A DNA stretch of 64,000 nucleotides from JAKEHA01 sp964560355 (GTDB lineage: Bacteria > Krumholzibacteriota > Krumholzibacteriia > WVZY01 > JAKEHA01). Location of the stretch: the NCBI GenBank assembly GCA_964560355.1, contig CAZLLI010000003.1, positions 1-64,000 on the forward strand. The letters run 5' to 3'. Position 1 is the first letter of the stretch, and each line of letters begins with the position of its first letter. The position numbers and the translations under genes were made by a program. A model generated the notes under the pieces. The model made no database searches. It was given only the letters and a program-made list of their open reading frames with translations, and was not told the origin of the DNA. Positions 36,467 through 45,500 of the stretch are shown here, piece by piece.

Positions 36467-36495
36467 ACTATAGCGAACGCGGGCGCCGCTGGCAA
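36467..36495 (-). promoter_or_regulatory. Sigma-70 promoter of the purL operon
   Basis: Minus strand TTGCCA (36490-36495), 17-base spacer, TATAGT (36467-36472). Leader of about 50 bases to the purL ATG. I looked for a purine riboswitch or PurR box in the leader and saw none. Confidence 0.65.
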
Positions 36496-36703
36496 GCGCG
36501 GCCACGCCGGGGCGCCGGGACGCCGCGTTCGCGTGCCATAATGACCGGACAGTACCCGAACCATACGGCTTCGGCGCCGGGCGAACGCATCCCCGGTCGA
36601 GGCACCCGCCAGAAAGCGTGGCGGCGGGGGTCTACGTCGCGCGCGTGACGTCGGGAGGATTCGAGAGTGCGCGCAAGATGGTGCTCGTGCAGTGAGGAAG
36701 AGT

Positions 36704-36731
36704 GCGGGCGGGACGACGCCGTCCCGCCCGC
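36704..36731 (-). terminator. Strong hairpin terminator
   Basis: A perfect 12-bp stem GCGGGCGGGACG / CGTCCCGCCCGC with a 4-base loop, eight bases after the stop of the 36739 gene; the following minus-strand tract is ACTCTTCCTC. It closes the ecfT-to-36739 minus-strand run. Confidence 0.7.
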
Positions 36732-36738
36732 TGCAACG

Positions 36739-37302
36739 CTACATCTTCGGCCACATCGATCCGAACACGCCGCCCGTGAACAGCGCGTACAGCAATCCGT
36801 CGAAGGTCTGCTTGATGGTGGTGCTGGGCGTTCGGTAATACCAGATCGCGTCCTGCCACAGCGCGAGCGCGTAGCCCGCGAACGCGACCGTACCCGTGAA
36901 GCGGAACACCTGCAGGTAGTCGGTCCCCGGCGGCAGCGCGCGCGACGCGACGTAACCCGCGAACACGCTCACGACCACGCAGTACACGAACCACATGCTC
37001 AGGCCCTTCCCCATCTTGAACTGCCCGTTGGGCAGCACCGTCATCATGAACACCGGGCCCTTGTTGAGCTTGTCGATGAACGCCGGCTCCTTCATCTGCT
37101 TCATGTTGTCGCAGCGCGGCACCATATATTCGCCCGCCGCGATATTGAACTTGCGCAGCGCGTCCATCACCGCGTCTTCGTTCGGCATTTTCTTGAAGTC
37201 GTCCTTGTGATACTTGAAGAGCATGTGGACGAGCCAACTCAAGAAGAACACCACCACGGCGGACACCAGAATCGGGAGCCAGAGTGACGTCAGGGTGACC
37301 AT
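36739..37302 (-). CDS. Conserved membrane protein of unknown function
   Basis: 187 residues with about four hydrophobic segments: LPILVSAVVVFFLSWLVHML near the N-terminus, WFVYCVVVSVFAGYVASRA around 105-125, and two more to the C-terminus. A cytosolic loop (about 30-100) contains NEDAVMDALRKFNIAAGEYM, PRCDNMKQMKEP and KGPVFMMTVLPNGQFKMGK. I do not know the family. It follows the peroxiredoxin gene, so a stress-related role is only a guess. Confidence 0.75.
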   Translation of the reverse strand: MVTLTSLWLPILVSAVVVFFLSWLVHMLFKYHKDDFKKMPNEDAVMDALRKFNIAAGEYMVPRCDNMKQMKEPAFIDKLNKGPVFMMTVLPNGQFKMGKGLSMWFVYCVVVSVFAGYVASRALPPGTDYLQVFRFTGTVAFAGYALALWQDAIWYYRTPSTTIKQTFDGLLYALFTGGVFGSMWPKM

Positions 37303-37350
37303 TGCGACCTCCTATCGACTGGGGGTTTGTCGAATCACGGGTTCACGAAT

Positions 37351-37977
37351 TTACTTCTTCTGCAAACTCGCAACGGTGTCGAGAATCGCTTTGCTGTCTT
37401 CCGCGGCGTTGACTTCGGTATTCTTGGCGGCGACCTTGCCGTCCTGGCCGATCACGAACGTCCAGCGCTTGATCGCGAGGGGGACGGTGAAGGGCTGCTC
37501 TTTGCCGTCGATGCTGGCCGTGTACGAACCACCCTTGGTGGTCGGCACGCCGAAGAGCGCCGCGACCTTGCCGTCCGGGTCGGCGAGCAGCGCGAAGGTG
37601 AGACCCTTCTCCTTCTTGAACATCTGGTGTTCGGCGACGCTGTTGGCGCTCACGCCCACCACGTCGACGCCCTTCTCCTTGAGCGCGGTGAGGTCGTCGC
37701 GATAGCCGCACGCCTGCTTGGTGCACCCGCCCGTCATGTCGGCAGGATAGAAGTACACCACCAGAATCCCCTTGCCGACGTGGTCCGCCGACTTCCACTC
37801 CTTGCCGGTGTCGTCGGTCGCGCTGAACACGGGCGCGGCGTCGCCGACTTTCAAGTCGACGGCCGGCTTGGCGGGCTCCGACGTGGCGCTCTGCGCGGCG
37901 GGCTTCTGTTCCGTCGGTGTTTGCGCGGTCGGGGTTTGGGCGAGCAAACTGGTCATGATGATCATCTCGAGTAGCAT
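37351..37977 (-). CDS. Peroxiredoxin (BCP-type) with N-terminal export-like segment
   Basis: Thiol peroxidase, 208 residues. A short hydrophobic start MLLEMIIMTSLLA and a Pro/Gln/Thr-rich linker with repeated TPTAQTPTEQKPAAQ precede the thioredoxin fold. The peroxidatic Cys lies in YPADMTGGCTKQACGYRDDL, with a second Cys five residues later as in BCP/PrxQ. The C-terminal WTFVIGQDGKVA matches the family. GGAGGAG stands five to eight bases before the ATG. The N-terminus suggests export or membrane tethering, but it is too short for a confident signal-peptide call. Confidence 0.87.
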   Translation of the reverse strand: MLLEMIIMTSLLAQTPTAQTPTEQKPAAQSATSEPAKPAVDLKVGDAAPVFSATDDTGKEWKSADHVGKGILVVYFYPADMTGGCTKQACGYRDDLTALKEKGVDVVGVSANSVAEHQMFKKEKGLTFALLADPDGKVAALFGVPTTKGGSYTASIDGKEQPFTVPLAIKRWTFVIGQDGKVAAKNTEVNAAEDSKAILDTVASLQKK

Positions 37978-38012
37978 GGGAACTCTCCTCCGATGAAATG
38001 GGCGTAGCGGGG

Positions 38013-38018
38013 ATTCTA
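38013..38018 (-). promoter_or_regulatory. Promoter -10 of the peroxiredoxin gene
   Basis: Minus strand TAGAAT about 36 bases before the ATG, with no good -35. It lies between the arms of an inverted repeat TGAAATG (37994-38000) and CATTTCA (38022-38028), a possible operator. Confidence 0.35.
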
Positions 38019-38062
38019 GCTCATTTCAACCATGCGGGGGTTTGATATTTCGACCGAGCGCT

Positions 38063-39352
<1,290 letters not shown>

Positions 39353-39364
39353 AGGAACGTCATT

Positions 39365-40576
39365 CTATATGTCCGACGGCCTCTCTTCCAGCGTCACCTT
39401 GACGTCGATCAGCTTGTCCTTGCGATTGACCTTCATCATCAGCACGTCGCCCACGCCGGAGCCGAAGATGACGCGGTTGGCTTGGTAGCGCGTCGCGAGC
39501 TGGGTGCCGTTGATGGCGATGATCTGGTCGCCGACCTTCAACCCCGCCTTGGCGGCCGGGCCGCCCTCTTCGATGCTCTGCACGAGCACGCCGGTCGCGG
39601 TGGGCAGGTTGAGCGCCGCCTGCGTCTCGGCGTCGATGTCGGTGGCGGACATGCCGAGCCACACGTCGCGCACGCGGCCGTACTTCACGATCTCCTCCAT
39701 GACGCGCTTGGCGCGGTTGATAGGAATCGCGAAGCCCATGCCGACGTTGGCGCCGGTGTTCGCGGAGAAGATCAGCGTGTTGATGCCGATCACCTGTCCG
39801 CGCGAATTGACCAGCGGGCCGCCGCTGTTGCCGGGGTTGATGGCGGCGTCGGTCTGGATCATGTCGTTGAAGATCTGCTGGCTCTCTTCGGTCTGCTTGA
39901 TGTCGCGGTGGTTGGCGCTGATCACGCCCACCGTCACGGTAGGCTGGGTGTCGGCCAGGTTGAATCCGAACGGGCTCCCGATCGCGATGGCCCACTCGCC
40001 GATCAAGAGGTCGTCGGAGCTGCCGAGCGGCGCGGTCGGAAAATTGTCGCCCTCGAGCTTGATGAGCGCGAGGTCGTAGCTGGGCGCGCTCCCGACCAGC
40101 GACGCCGCGTAGGTCTTGCCGTCGGAGAGTGTCACCTGCAAGCGCTCGGCGTTCTGGATCACGTGATAGTTCGTGAACACGTAGCCGCGCTTGTCGACGA
40201 TGACGCCGGAACCGAGCTCGGCGCGCGGGATCACGCGCCCCGGGTAGTAGCGGTTGAAGAAGAAGTCGTACACCGGGCGCGTGCGGCTCGTGTACGACGC
40301 GGTGATGCTGACCACCGCGGGGGCGACGTTCTCGGTCGCGACCACGATGGCGTTGCGGCGGTCGTCGTCGAGGCTGGCGGCACCCGTGTTCGACGCCGGG
40401 TACACCGTGTTCGACGCCCCGTTGGTTTGCAGGAGCGACTGCGCGCGCCCGTCGGTGTTGCGCTGCATGAGGACGACCGCGATCACCACCAGCGCGATGG
40501 ACACGCCGGTCAGACCTCCGAACACGAAGGGGAGGAATCGAATCTTGCGCGGGAGTCCGTCGTTACCGTCGTACAT
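39365..40576 (-). CDS. DegS/HtrA-like serine protease with one PDZ domain
   Basis: Periplasmic quality-control protease anchored in the inner membrane, 403 residues. One membrane helix (FVFGGLTGVSIALVVIAVVLM, about 14-35), a Ser-rich linker, a trypsin-like domain with catalytic His in VFTNYHVIQ, Asp in YDLALIKLE and Ser in NPGNSGGPLV, then one PDZ domain (about 300-395). A single PDZ and N-terminal anchor fit DegS better than DegP. Its start overlaps the transaldolase stop by 14 bases. Confidence 0.93.
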   Translation of the reverse strand: MYDGNDGLPRKIRFLPFVFGGLTGVSIALVVIAVVLMQRNTDGRAQSLLQTNGASNTVYPASNTGAASLDDDRRNAIVVATENVAPAVVSITASYTSRTRPVYDFFFNRYYPGRVIPRAELGSGVIVDKRGYVFTNYHVIQNAERLQVTLSDGKTYAASLVGSAPSYDLALIKLEGDNFPTAPLGSSDDLLIGEWAIAIGSPFGFNLADTQPTVTVGVISANHRDIKQTEESQQIFNDMIQTDAAINPGNSGGPLVNSRGQVIGINTLIFSANTGANVGMGFAIPINRAKRVMEEIVKYGRVRDVWLGMSATDIDAETQAALNLPTATGVLVQSIEEGGPAAKAGLKVGDQIIAINGTQLATRYQANRVIFGSGVGDVLMMKVNRKDKLIDVKVTLEERPSDI

Positions 40577-41234
40577 TCGTCTTGCGTCGCTCCATGACTT
40601 TCGCCCAGTCGCGGTTGAACAACTCGATGCCGATGTCGGTCAGCGGGTGTTTGAACAGCTGCTGGAAAATCTTGTACGGCATCGTCGACACGTCGGCGCC
40701 CAGGCGCGCCGCTTCCACCACGTGCATGGGGTGGCGAATGCTGGCCGCGAGCACTTGGGTCGAGAACGCGTAGCGTTCGTAGATGTCGACCAAATCCGCC
40801 ACCACTTGCATGCCGTCCATGCCGGCGTCGTCCAGGCGCCCGATGAACGGGCTGATGTAGGTCGCCCCCGCCTTGGCCGCGATCAACCCTTGGTTCGCGC
40901 TGAAGCACAGCGTGACGTTGGTCTTGATGTCGTCGGCGGAGAGCTGTTTGACCGCCTTCATGCCTTCGGGCGTCATCGGGATTTTCACGACGATGTGCTC
41001 GCTCAAGCGCGCGAACACGCGACCCTGGCGCACCATCTCGCCGCTCTCGTCGGCGACCACCTCGGCGCTCACGGGGCCGCCGACGATGTCGCAGATCTCC
41101 TTCAAGACCGCGTGGTAGTCGTCGCCGTCCTCTTTCGCCATGAGCGACGGGTTGGTGGTCACACCGTCCAGCACGCCGAGCGCGGCCGCCTCGCGGATCT
41201 CGTCGATGTTCGCCGTATCGAGAAAGAATTTCAT
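40563..41234 (-). CDS. tal: Transaldolase, MipB/TalC type
   Basis: Transfers dihydroxyacetone units in the pentose phosphate pathway, or acts as fructose-6-phosphate aldolase. 223 residues: MKFFLDTANIDEIREAA, GVTTNPSLMAKE, VVKIPMTPEGMKAVK with the Schiff-base Lys, and ATYISPFIGRLDD. Small decameric family; sequence alone does not separate the two activities. AAAGGA precedes the ATG. Confidence 0.94.
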   Translation of the reverse strand: MKFFLDTANIDEIREAAALGVLDGVTTNPSLMAKEDGDDYHAVLKEICDIVGGPVSAEVVADESGEMVRQGRVFARLSEHIVVKIPMTPEGMKAVKQLSADDIKTNVTLCFSANQGLIAAKAGATYISPFIGRLDDAGMDGMQVVADLVDIYERYAFSTQVLAASIRHPMHVVEAARLGADVSTMPYKIFQQLFKHPLTDIGIELFNRDWAKVMERRKTNVRR

Positions 41235-41280
41235 GCCGGTCGGTCCTTTCGTCGGGTCTCCGCCACGGGGTTAGGCCCCC

Positions 41281-41289
41281 ATAGTATCA
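41281..41289 (-). promoter_or_regulatory. Extended -10 promoter of the transaldolase gene
   Basis: Minus strand TGA-TACTAT (-10 at 41281-41286), about 47 bases before the ATG. The -35 would fall in the end of truA and is weak. Confidence 0.35.
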
Positions 41290-41293
41290 CGGC

Positions 41294-42052
41294 TTACCCG
41301 GGCCCGGAAGCTCCGGCGCCGGGTCCGTCGTAGCGGACGCGCACCAGCATGAGCCCGTGCGCGGCCGCGGTCGGACCGGCCTCCCGGCGGTCCTTTTTAC
41401 GCAGCGCCTCGCCCACTCGTTCCGGCTCGATGCGCCCCCGCCCCACCTCCATCAGGGTTCCCGCCACCACCCGGACCATGTGATGGAGGAAGCGCGTCGC
41501 CTCCACCTCGATCGTGACCTGGGCGCCGTCGCGCGCCACCGCGAGGTCGAGCACGCGGCACACCTTGGGTTTGTCGTTGCCGACGGGCGTGAAGCTGGTG
41601 AAGTCGTGCTCGCCGACGAGGTGCCGCGCCGCGGCCGACATGCGATCGACGTCGAGCGCGTGGTGCGAATGGAACGCGTAACGGCGGAAGAGTGCGGTCG
41701 GCGCTTCGGTGATGCGATAGAGATAGCGACGCGAGCGCGCGGAAAAGCGGGCGTGGAAGTCGTCGGGGGCGTCTTCGGCGCTCACCACCACCAGGTCGAC
41801 GGGCAGGCAGCCGTTGAGCGCGAGCGAGAGCCGCGATGTCGCGAGGTCCGACTCGGTCCGAAAATTCGCGACGTATCCGCGCGCGTGGACTCCCGCGTCG
41901 GTGCGCGCGCACCCGAACGTGTCCGCCGCGTGGCGGCACACGGTCTGGATCGCGGCCTCCAGGGTCCCTTGCACCGTGCGCTGGCCGGGCTGCTTCTGCC
42001 AGCCCTGGAAGTCGGTGCCGTCGTACTCGAGGTTGAGGCGAATGTTGCGCAT
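41294..42052 (-). CDS. truA: tRNA pseudouridine(38-40) synthase
   Basis: Modifies uridines in the anticodon arm of tRNA. 252 residues, normal length. LEYDGTDFQGWQKQPGQRTVQG at the start and the catalytic-Asp motif CARTDAGVHARGYVANF are diagnostic, with RRYLYRI and FLHHMVRVVAGTL later. Three bases after ecfT, so the two are co-transcribed. Confidence 0.96.
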   Translation of the reverse strand: MRNIRLNLEYDGTDFQGWQKQPGQRTVQGTLEAAIQTVCRHAADTFGCARTDAGVHARGYVANFRTESDLATSRLSLALNGCLPVDLVVVSAEDAPDDFHARFSARSRRYLYRITEAPTALFRRYAFHSHHALDVDRMSAAARHLVGEHDFTSFTPVGNDKPKVCRVLDLAVARDGAQVTIEVEATRFLHHMVRVVAGTLMEVGRGRIEPERVGEALRKKDRREAGPTAAAHGLMLVRVRYDGPGAGASGPG

Positions 42053-42055
42053 GCG

Positions 42056-42808
42056 TTATCGCGACGCGAGCCACACCACGACGCCGGTCGCGAGTAGGAG
42101 CAGGACGTCGGCGGGTCGAAGCCGGGGCGCGTCGATGGTGCGCACCAGGCGCTCGCGAATGCCGCGCAGCTCGACCGTCTTCGCGAGCTCGCCCGAGCGA
42201 TGGATCGCCGACACCAGGAGCGGCACCATCCACGCGCGCGCGGTGTGCGCGCGCCGCCACGGCCCGCCCGCGAAGTCGCCGCCGCGAAATGCCTGCGCTA
42301 CGCGGATGCGGTGGAACTCGTCGGCGCAAAGCGGCACGAAGCCCATCGACAGGAACACGGACAGCGCGACGTCGGTGGCGACGCGGCGCGAGACGCGGCG
42401 CAGGACGTCGTACGCGCCGCGCGCCATCGACTCGGGCGCGGCGCTGGCGAGAAACGCCGCCACCGCCGTCAGCATGACGGCGAGTCGGAGCGCGAAGAAG
42501 ACCCCGCTCGCGAGGCCTTCGCGCGAGACGATGCGGCGGCCGGCGACCGCGACGAGCGCTTCGCCCGGCACCAGCACCGCGTTCAGGACCACGATCACGA
42601 GCGCGAACGGCAACACGCGCGCGAGCGTGCGCGACGTCGAGCGCGCGTTCCCCGTCGTCCACGCGTGCCACGCGCACGCGAACGCGAGCGCCGCCAGCAT
42701 GGCGCGCGCGTCGCCGATGGTGACGAGCGACGCCGCCACCAGCGCGGCGCTCGCCACGAAGGCGGCGCGCGGGTCGCGGGGACGAAAGCGGGATGCGGCG
42801 TGGTCCAT
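42056..42808 (-). CDS. ecfT: ECF transporter transmembrane component EcfT-like
   Basis: Membrane subunit of an energy-coupling-factor importer for vitamins or metals, 250 residues with about five to six hydrophobic segments (ALVAASLVTIG, VLPFALVIVVLNAVLV, FALRLAVMLTAVAAFLASA). The cytoplasmic RIRVAQAFRGGDF resembles the Ala-Arg-Gly coupling motif. No EcfA ATPase or substrate-binding S component is adjacent. The ATG at 42808 is six bases from the -10, so the mRNA is probably leaderless. Confidence 0.78.
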   Translation of the reverse strand: MDHAASRFRPRDPRAAFVASAALVAASLVTIGDARAMLAALAFACAWHAWTTGNARSTSRTLARVLPFALVIVVLNAVLVPGEALVAVAGRRIVSREGLASGVFFALRLAVMLTAVAAFLASAAPESMARGAYDVLRRVSRRVATDVALSVFLSMGFVPLCADEFHRIRVAQAFRGGDFAGGPWRRAHTARAWMVPLLVSAIHRSGELAKTVELRGIRERLVRTIDAPRLRPADVLLLLATGVVVWLASR

Positions 42809-42814
42809 GCCCGG

Positions 42815-42843
42815 AGGATACCCGGCCCGTCGCGCCCGCACAA
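42815..42843 (-). promoter_or_regulatory. Sigma-70 promoter of ecfT-truA, leaderless layout
   Basis: Minus strand TTGTGC (42838-42843), 17-base spacer, TATCCT (42815-42820). Only six bases separate the -10 from the ecfT ATG, so transcription would begin at or near the start codon. No ribosome-binding site is present. Confidence 0.55.
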
Positions 42844-42895
42844 CCGGCCGCCGCCTCCACATTGAACGTTGACACGCTGCGCCCGCGGTGGAAGC

Positions 42896-44890
42896 ATGGC
42901 GCCCATGACGACACACCGGAGATTCGGGATGGTTCTCGGAACGGCATTCGCTCTCCTGTCCGCCGCGCACGCGCACGCCGCGAGCCGCTACGCGCCGCTC
43001 ATGGCGTCGACGGCGGGACAAGATTCGCTGCGCAACCTCGCCTTGTGGGAGGACCAGCGCGTGACCGGCGACGGCAAGATCTTCGACTACCTGAAGCAAG
43101 GCAGTCCGCTGGTGCGCCGGCGCGCGGCGGAGGCGCTGGGCCGCATGCAGGACCCGAGCGACGCCGCCGCTCTCATCCCGCTGCTCAAGGAGAAGAACGA
43201 AGACGTGCGCCGCGAAGTCATCTTCGCGCTGGGCCAGATCGGCAACCGCGACGCGGTGACGCCGCTCTCCACCGCGCGCGCGGGCTCGCTCCCCGACGAC
43301 CTCGTGCTCATCGCGGAGGCACTCGGCAAGCTCGGCGGCGACGAAGCCATCGTCGCGCTCGACGAGCTCCAGCGCGACTTCTCCACCCAAGTGCGCGCGA
43401 GCGCCGCGCTCGCGCTCTCGCGCCAGAAGGACCCCAACGCGGCCAACGCGCTCCTGCTCGCGGTCCACGACCCCGACCCCGCGGTGGTGTGGCGCGCGGT
43501 CTACGCGCTCGAGAAGCAGGAGCCGATGCCGCGCTCGTGCACCGCGGTGATGCCGTTCCTCGACCACAGCGACCCCTTGGTGCGCGCGTACGCGGCGCGT
43601 ACGCTGGGCAAGCTCAATTGCAAGCAGGCCGGCCCCGGCATCGCGAAGCTGCTCGACGACGCCGACCTGCGCGTCGCCGTCAACGCCGCGCGCGCGCTCG
43701 GCGACTTGAAGGACAAGGACGCGGTGAAGTCGCTCGCGGCGGTGGTGACGGGCAACAAGTCGCACCAGGTGCGCGCGGCCGCCGCGGAGGCGCTCGGCAA
43801 GATCAAGGAGAAGGACGGCAAGGACGCGCTCGCGCAGGGCATCCTCGACCCCAGCACGATGGTGCGCCTGCAGTCGATCCACGCGCTCGCGGAAGTCCTC
43901 GGCGACAAGAGCGAGATGTTCTGCGACCAGATGCGCCGCGACGGCCAGCGCCTCGTGCGCGCGGAAGCAATTCGCAGCTACGGCGTCGCCAATTTGACCA
44001 AGCGCGCGGCGGAAATCGGCGAGATCGCGAAGGGCGACAAGGATCCCATGATGCGCGCGGCCGCGGTCGAAGCGCTGGGCCTCATGAAAGACGGCGTCGT
44101 GCTGCCGATGCTGCCGCCCGCGCTGCGCGACCCCGACTTCACCGTCGCCGCCACCGCCGCCACCGCGATCGGCGAGCAGAAGGACAAGACGGCGGTGCGC
44201 GCGCTCATGGACGCCTACGGCGCGCACCAAGAGCGCGAATGGGTCGACGTCCAGCTCGAAGTGGTGCGCGTGCTCGGCGAGCTCGGCGCGGTCGAAGCGC
44301 AGCCGCTCCTCATGGAAGCAACCTCCCACCAAGACGTGCGCGTGCGCGTGGCCGCGGTCGACGCGCTCAAGAAGCTCGGCCTCACGGCACCCGAATTACC
44401 GTCGGAGCGCTCGCTCCACGAAGCGTCGTTCGACCGCACGCGCAAGAAAGCGCTGGCGCCGCCGTCGGGCGTGCGCCACGCCGTCATCTTGAACCGCTAC
44501 GGCCCCATCGAGGTCGAGCTGTTCGGCGACGACGCCATCCAGACCGTCGCGAACTTCATCAACCTCGCGAAATCCGGCTTCTACAAGAAGCTCACGCTGC
44601 ACCGCGTAGTGCCGAACTTCGTCGTGCAAGGCGGCGACCCGCGCGGCGACGGCTGGGGCGACGCCGGCTACACGGTGCCGGCCGAGGTCTCGCGCTACCA
44701 CTACGACGAAGGCTATCTCGGGATCGCGGACAGCGGGAAGGACACCGGCAGCTGCCAGTGGTTCATCACCATGTCGCCGCAGCGCCACCTCGACGGGCGC
44801 TACACGATCTTCGGGCGGGTGACGAAGGGGATGGAGAACGTGTGGAAGATCGACCAGGGCGACCAGTTCGACGTGAAGATCTTGGACTGA
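42896..44890 (+). CDS. Secreted HEAT-repeat protein with C-terminal cyclophilin domain
   Basis: 664 residues. Start at the ATG 42896 with GGAAG upstream; an ATG three codons later is possible. Signal peptide ending at AAHAHA. Residues about 40-500 are consecutive HEAT/PBS-lyase-type helical repeats (for example VRRRAAEALGRMQDPSDAAA, VRREVIFALGQIGNRDAVTP). The last 140 residues are a cyclophilin peptidyl-prolyl isomerase: ILNRYGPIEVELFGDDA, LHRVVPNFVVQGGDPRGDG, GSCQWFITMSPQRHLDGRY. Likely a periplasmic folding factor whose repeats recruit clients. Confidence 0.9.
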   Translation: MAPMTTHRRFGMVLGTAFALLSAAHAHAASRYAPLMASTAGQDSLRNLALWEDQRVTGDGKIFDYLKQGSPLVRRRAAEALGRMQDPSDAAALIPLLKEKNEDVRREVIFALGQIGNRDAVTPLSTARAGSLPDDLVLIAEALGKLGGDEAIVALDELQRDFSTQVRASAALALSRQKDPNAANALLLAVHDPDPAVVWRAVYALEKQEPMPRSCTAVMPFLDHSDPLVRAYAARTLGKLNCKQAGPGIAKLLDDADLRVAVNAARALGDLKDKDAVKSLAAVVTGNKSHQVRAAAAEALGKIKEKDGKDALAQGILDPSTMVRLQSIHALAEVLGDKSEMFCDQMRRDGQRLVRAEAIRSYGVANLTKRAAEIGEIAKGDKDPMMRAAAVEALGLMKDGVVLPMLPPALRDPDFTVAATAATAIGEQKDKTAVRALMDAYGAHQEREWVDVQLEVVRVLGELGAVEAQPLLMEATSHQDVRVRVAAVDALKKLGLTAPELPSERSLHEASFDRTRKKALAPPSGVRHAVILNRYGPIEVELFGDDAIQTVANFINLAKSGFYKKLTLHRVVPNFVVQGGDPRGDGWGDAGYTVPAEVSRYHYDEGYLGIADSGKDTGSCQWFITMSPQRHLDGRYTIFGRVTKGMENVWKIDQGDQFDVKILD

Positions 44891-44991
44891 ACGGCGAGCG
44901 TCGAGGGTTCCCGAAGCGAACTTCCGCAGCGCGATACCAAATGTCTCGCGCGAGGACCTGAGAGCGGAGGGAAGCCTCGACGCTCGCCGTT
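44890..44991. repeat. 23-bp inverted repeat enclosing further hairpins
   Basis: Arms at 44890-44912 and 44969-44991: 17 perfect base pairs, one mismatch, then five more. The 56-base interior contains GAAG-CGAA-CTTC (tetraloop hairpin) and GCGCGA-(11)-TCGCGC. It fills the gap between convergent genes, beginning at the last base of the cyclophilin gene stop. It could be a large terminator, a structured RNA or a REP/MITE-like element; I see no second copy in the window. Confidence 0.6.
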
Positions 44992-44996
44992 CGCCT

Positions 44997-45500
44997 CTAG
45001 GAACTCATCCGCCGCAAGTCTTCCAGCGCCTGCTCGTGCGCTTTGAAGGCGATGCCGTTCGGCGTCTTGTCGAGCGGAAAGAAGCGGGCGTCGGTGGCGT
45101 CGTCGCCCGCGCGCAGCTCGCCGCCTACGCGGCGCGCGCGGTATAAGAGCAGCACGACGCGCACGCGCGGGTCGTCCATCGCCATGTAAGCGCCGAACAA
45201 TCCCTCCAATTCCACGTCGAGGTTGGTTTCTTCCTTGGTCTCGCGAATCGCGCAGTCGGCGACGTGCTCGTCGTACTCGACGAAGCCCGCCGGGAGCGTC
45301 CACATGCCGATGCGCGGCTCGAATTTGCGCTGCACGAGCAGCACGCGCCCGGCTTCGACCAGCACCACGCCCGCGGCGGGCGCGGGGTTGCGGTAGGCGA
45401 CGAAGCCGCAGCGGTCGCACACCGCGCGCACGCGGTCGTCGACCTTGCGCGGCGTCATGGGTCCGCCGCAGCGCGCACAAAAGCGGGCGTCGTCGCTCAT
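44997..45500 (-). CDS. NUDIX hydrolase with N-terminal zinc ribbon
   Basis: 167 residues. Residues 8-32 hold two CxxC pairs (FCARCGGP and VCDRCGFV), a zinc ribbon like that of NudC-type proteins. The Nudix box GFVEYDEHVADCAIRETKEE is intact in its catalytic REtkEE core; the usual Gly after EEx is Asn. Probably hydrolyses a nucleoside diphosphate derivative or acts as ADP-ribose pyrophosphatase; substrate not predictable. It overlaps the upstream lipoprotein gene by four bases (ATGA). Confidence 0.92.
   Translation of the reverse strand: MSDDARFCARCGGPMTPRKVDDRVRAVCDRCGFVAYRNPAPAAGVVLVEAGRVLLVQRKFEPRIGMWTLPAGFVEYDEHVADCAIRETKEETNLDVELEGLFGAYMAMDDPRVRVVLLLYRARRVGGELRAGDDATDARFFPLDKTPNGIAFKAHEQALEDLRRMSS

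Larger units (their letters stand above)
36410..36738. other. 329-bp intergenic region between purL and the next operon
   Basis: Holds the purL promoter (36467-36495) and leader, then about 200 bases of GC-rich sequence without a credible gene, and finally a strong hairpin (36704-36731) behind the membrane-protein gene. A plus-strand frame starting at a GTG at 36667 has a ribosome-binding-like GGGAGGA but runs antisense through the next gene, so I do not call it. Confidence 0.5.

Noticed and set aside
36667..37287. Plus-strand open frame with a GGGAGGA before a GTG and a Cys-rich start
   Set aside because: It runs antisense through a convincing membrane-protein gene and covers its terminator hairpin.
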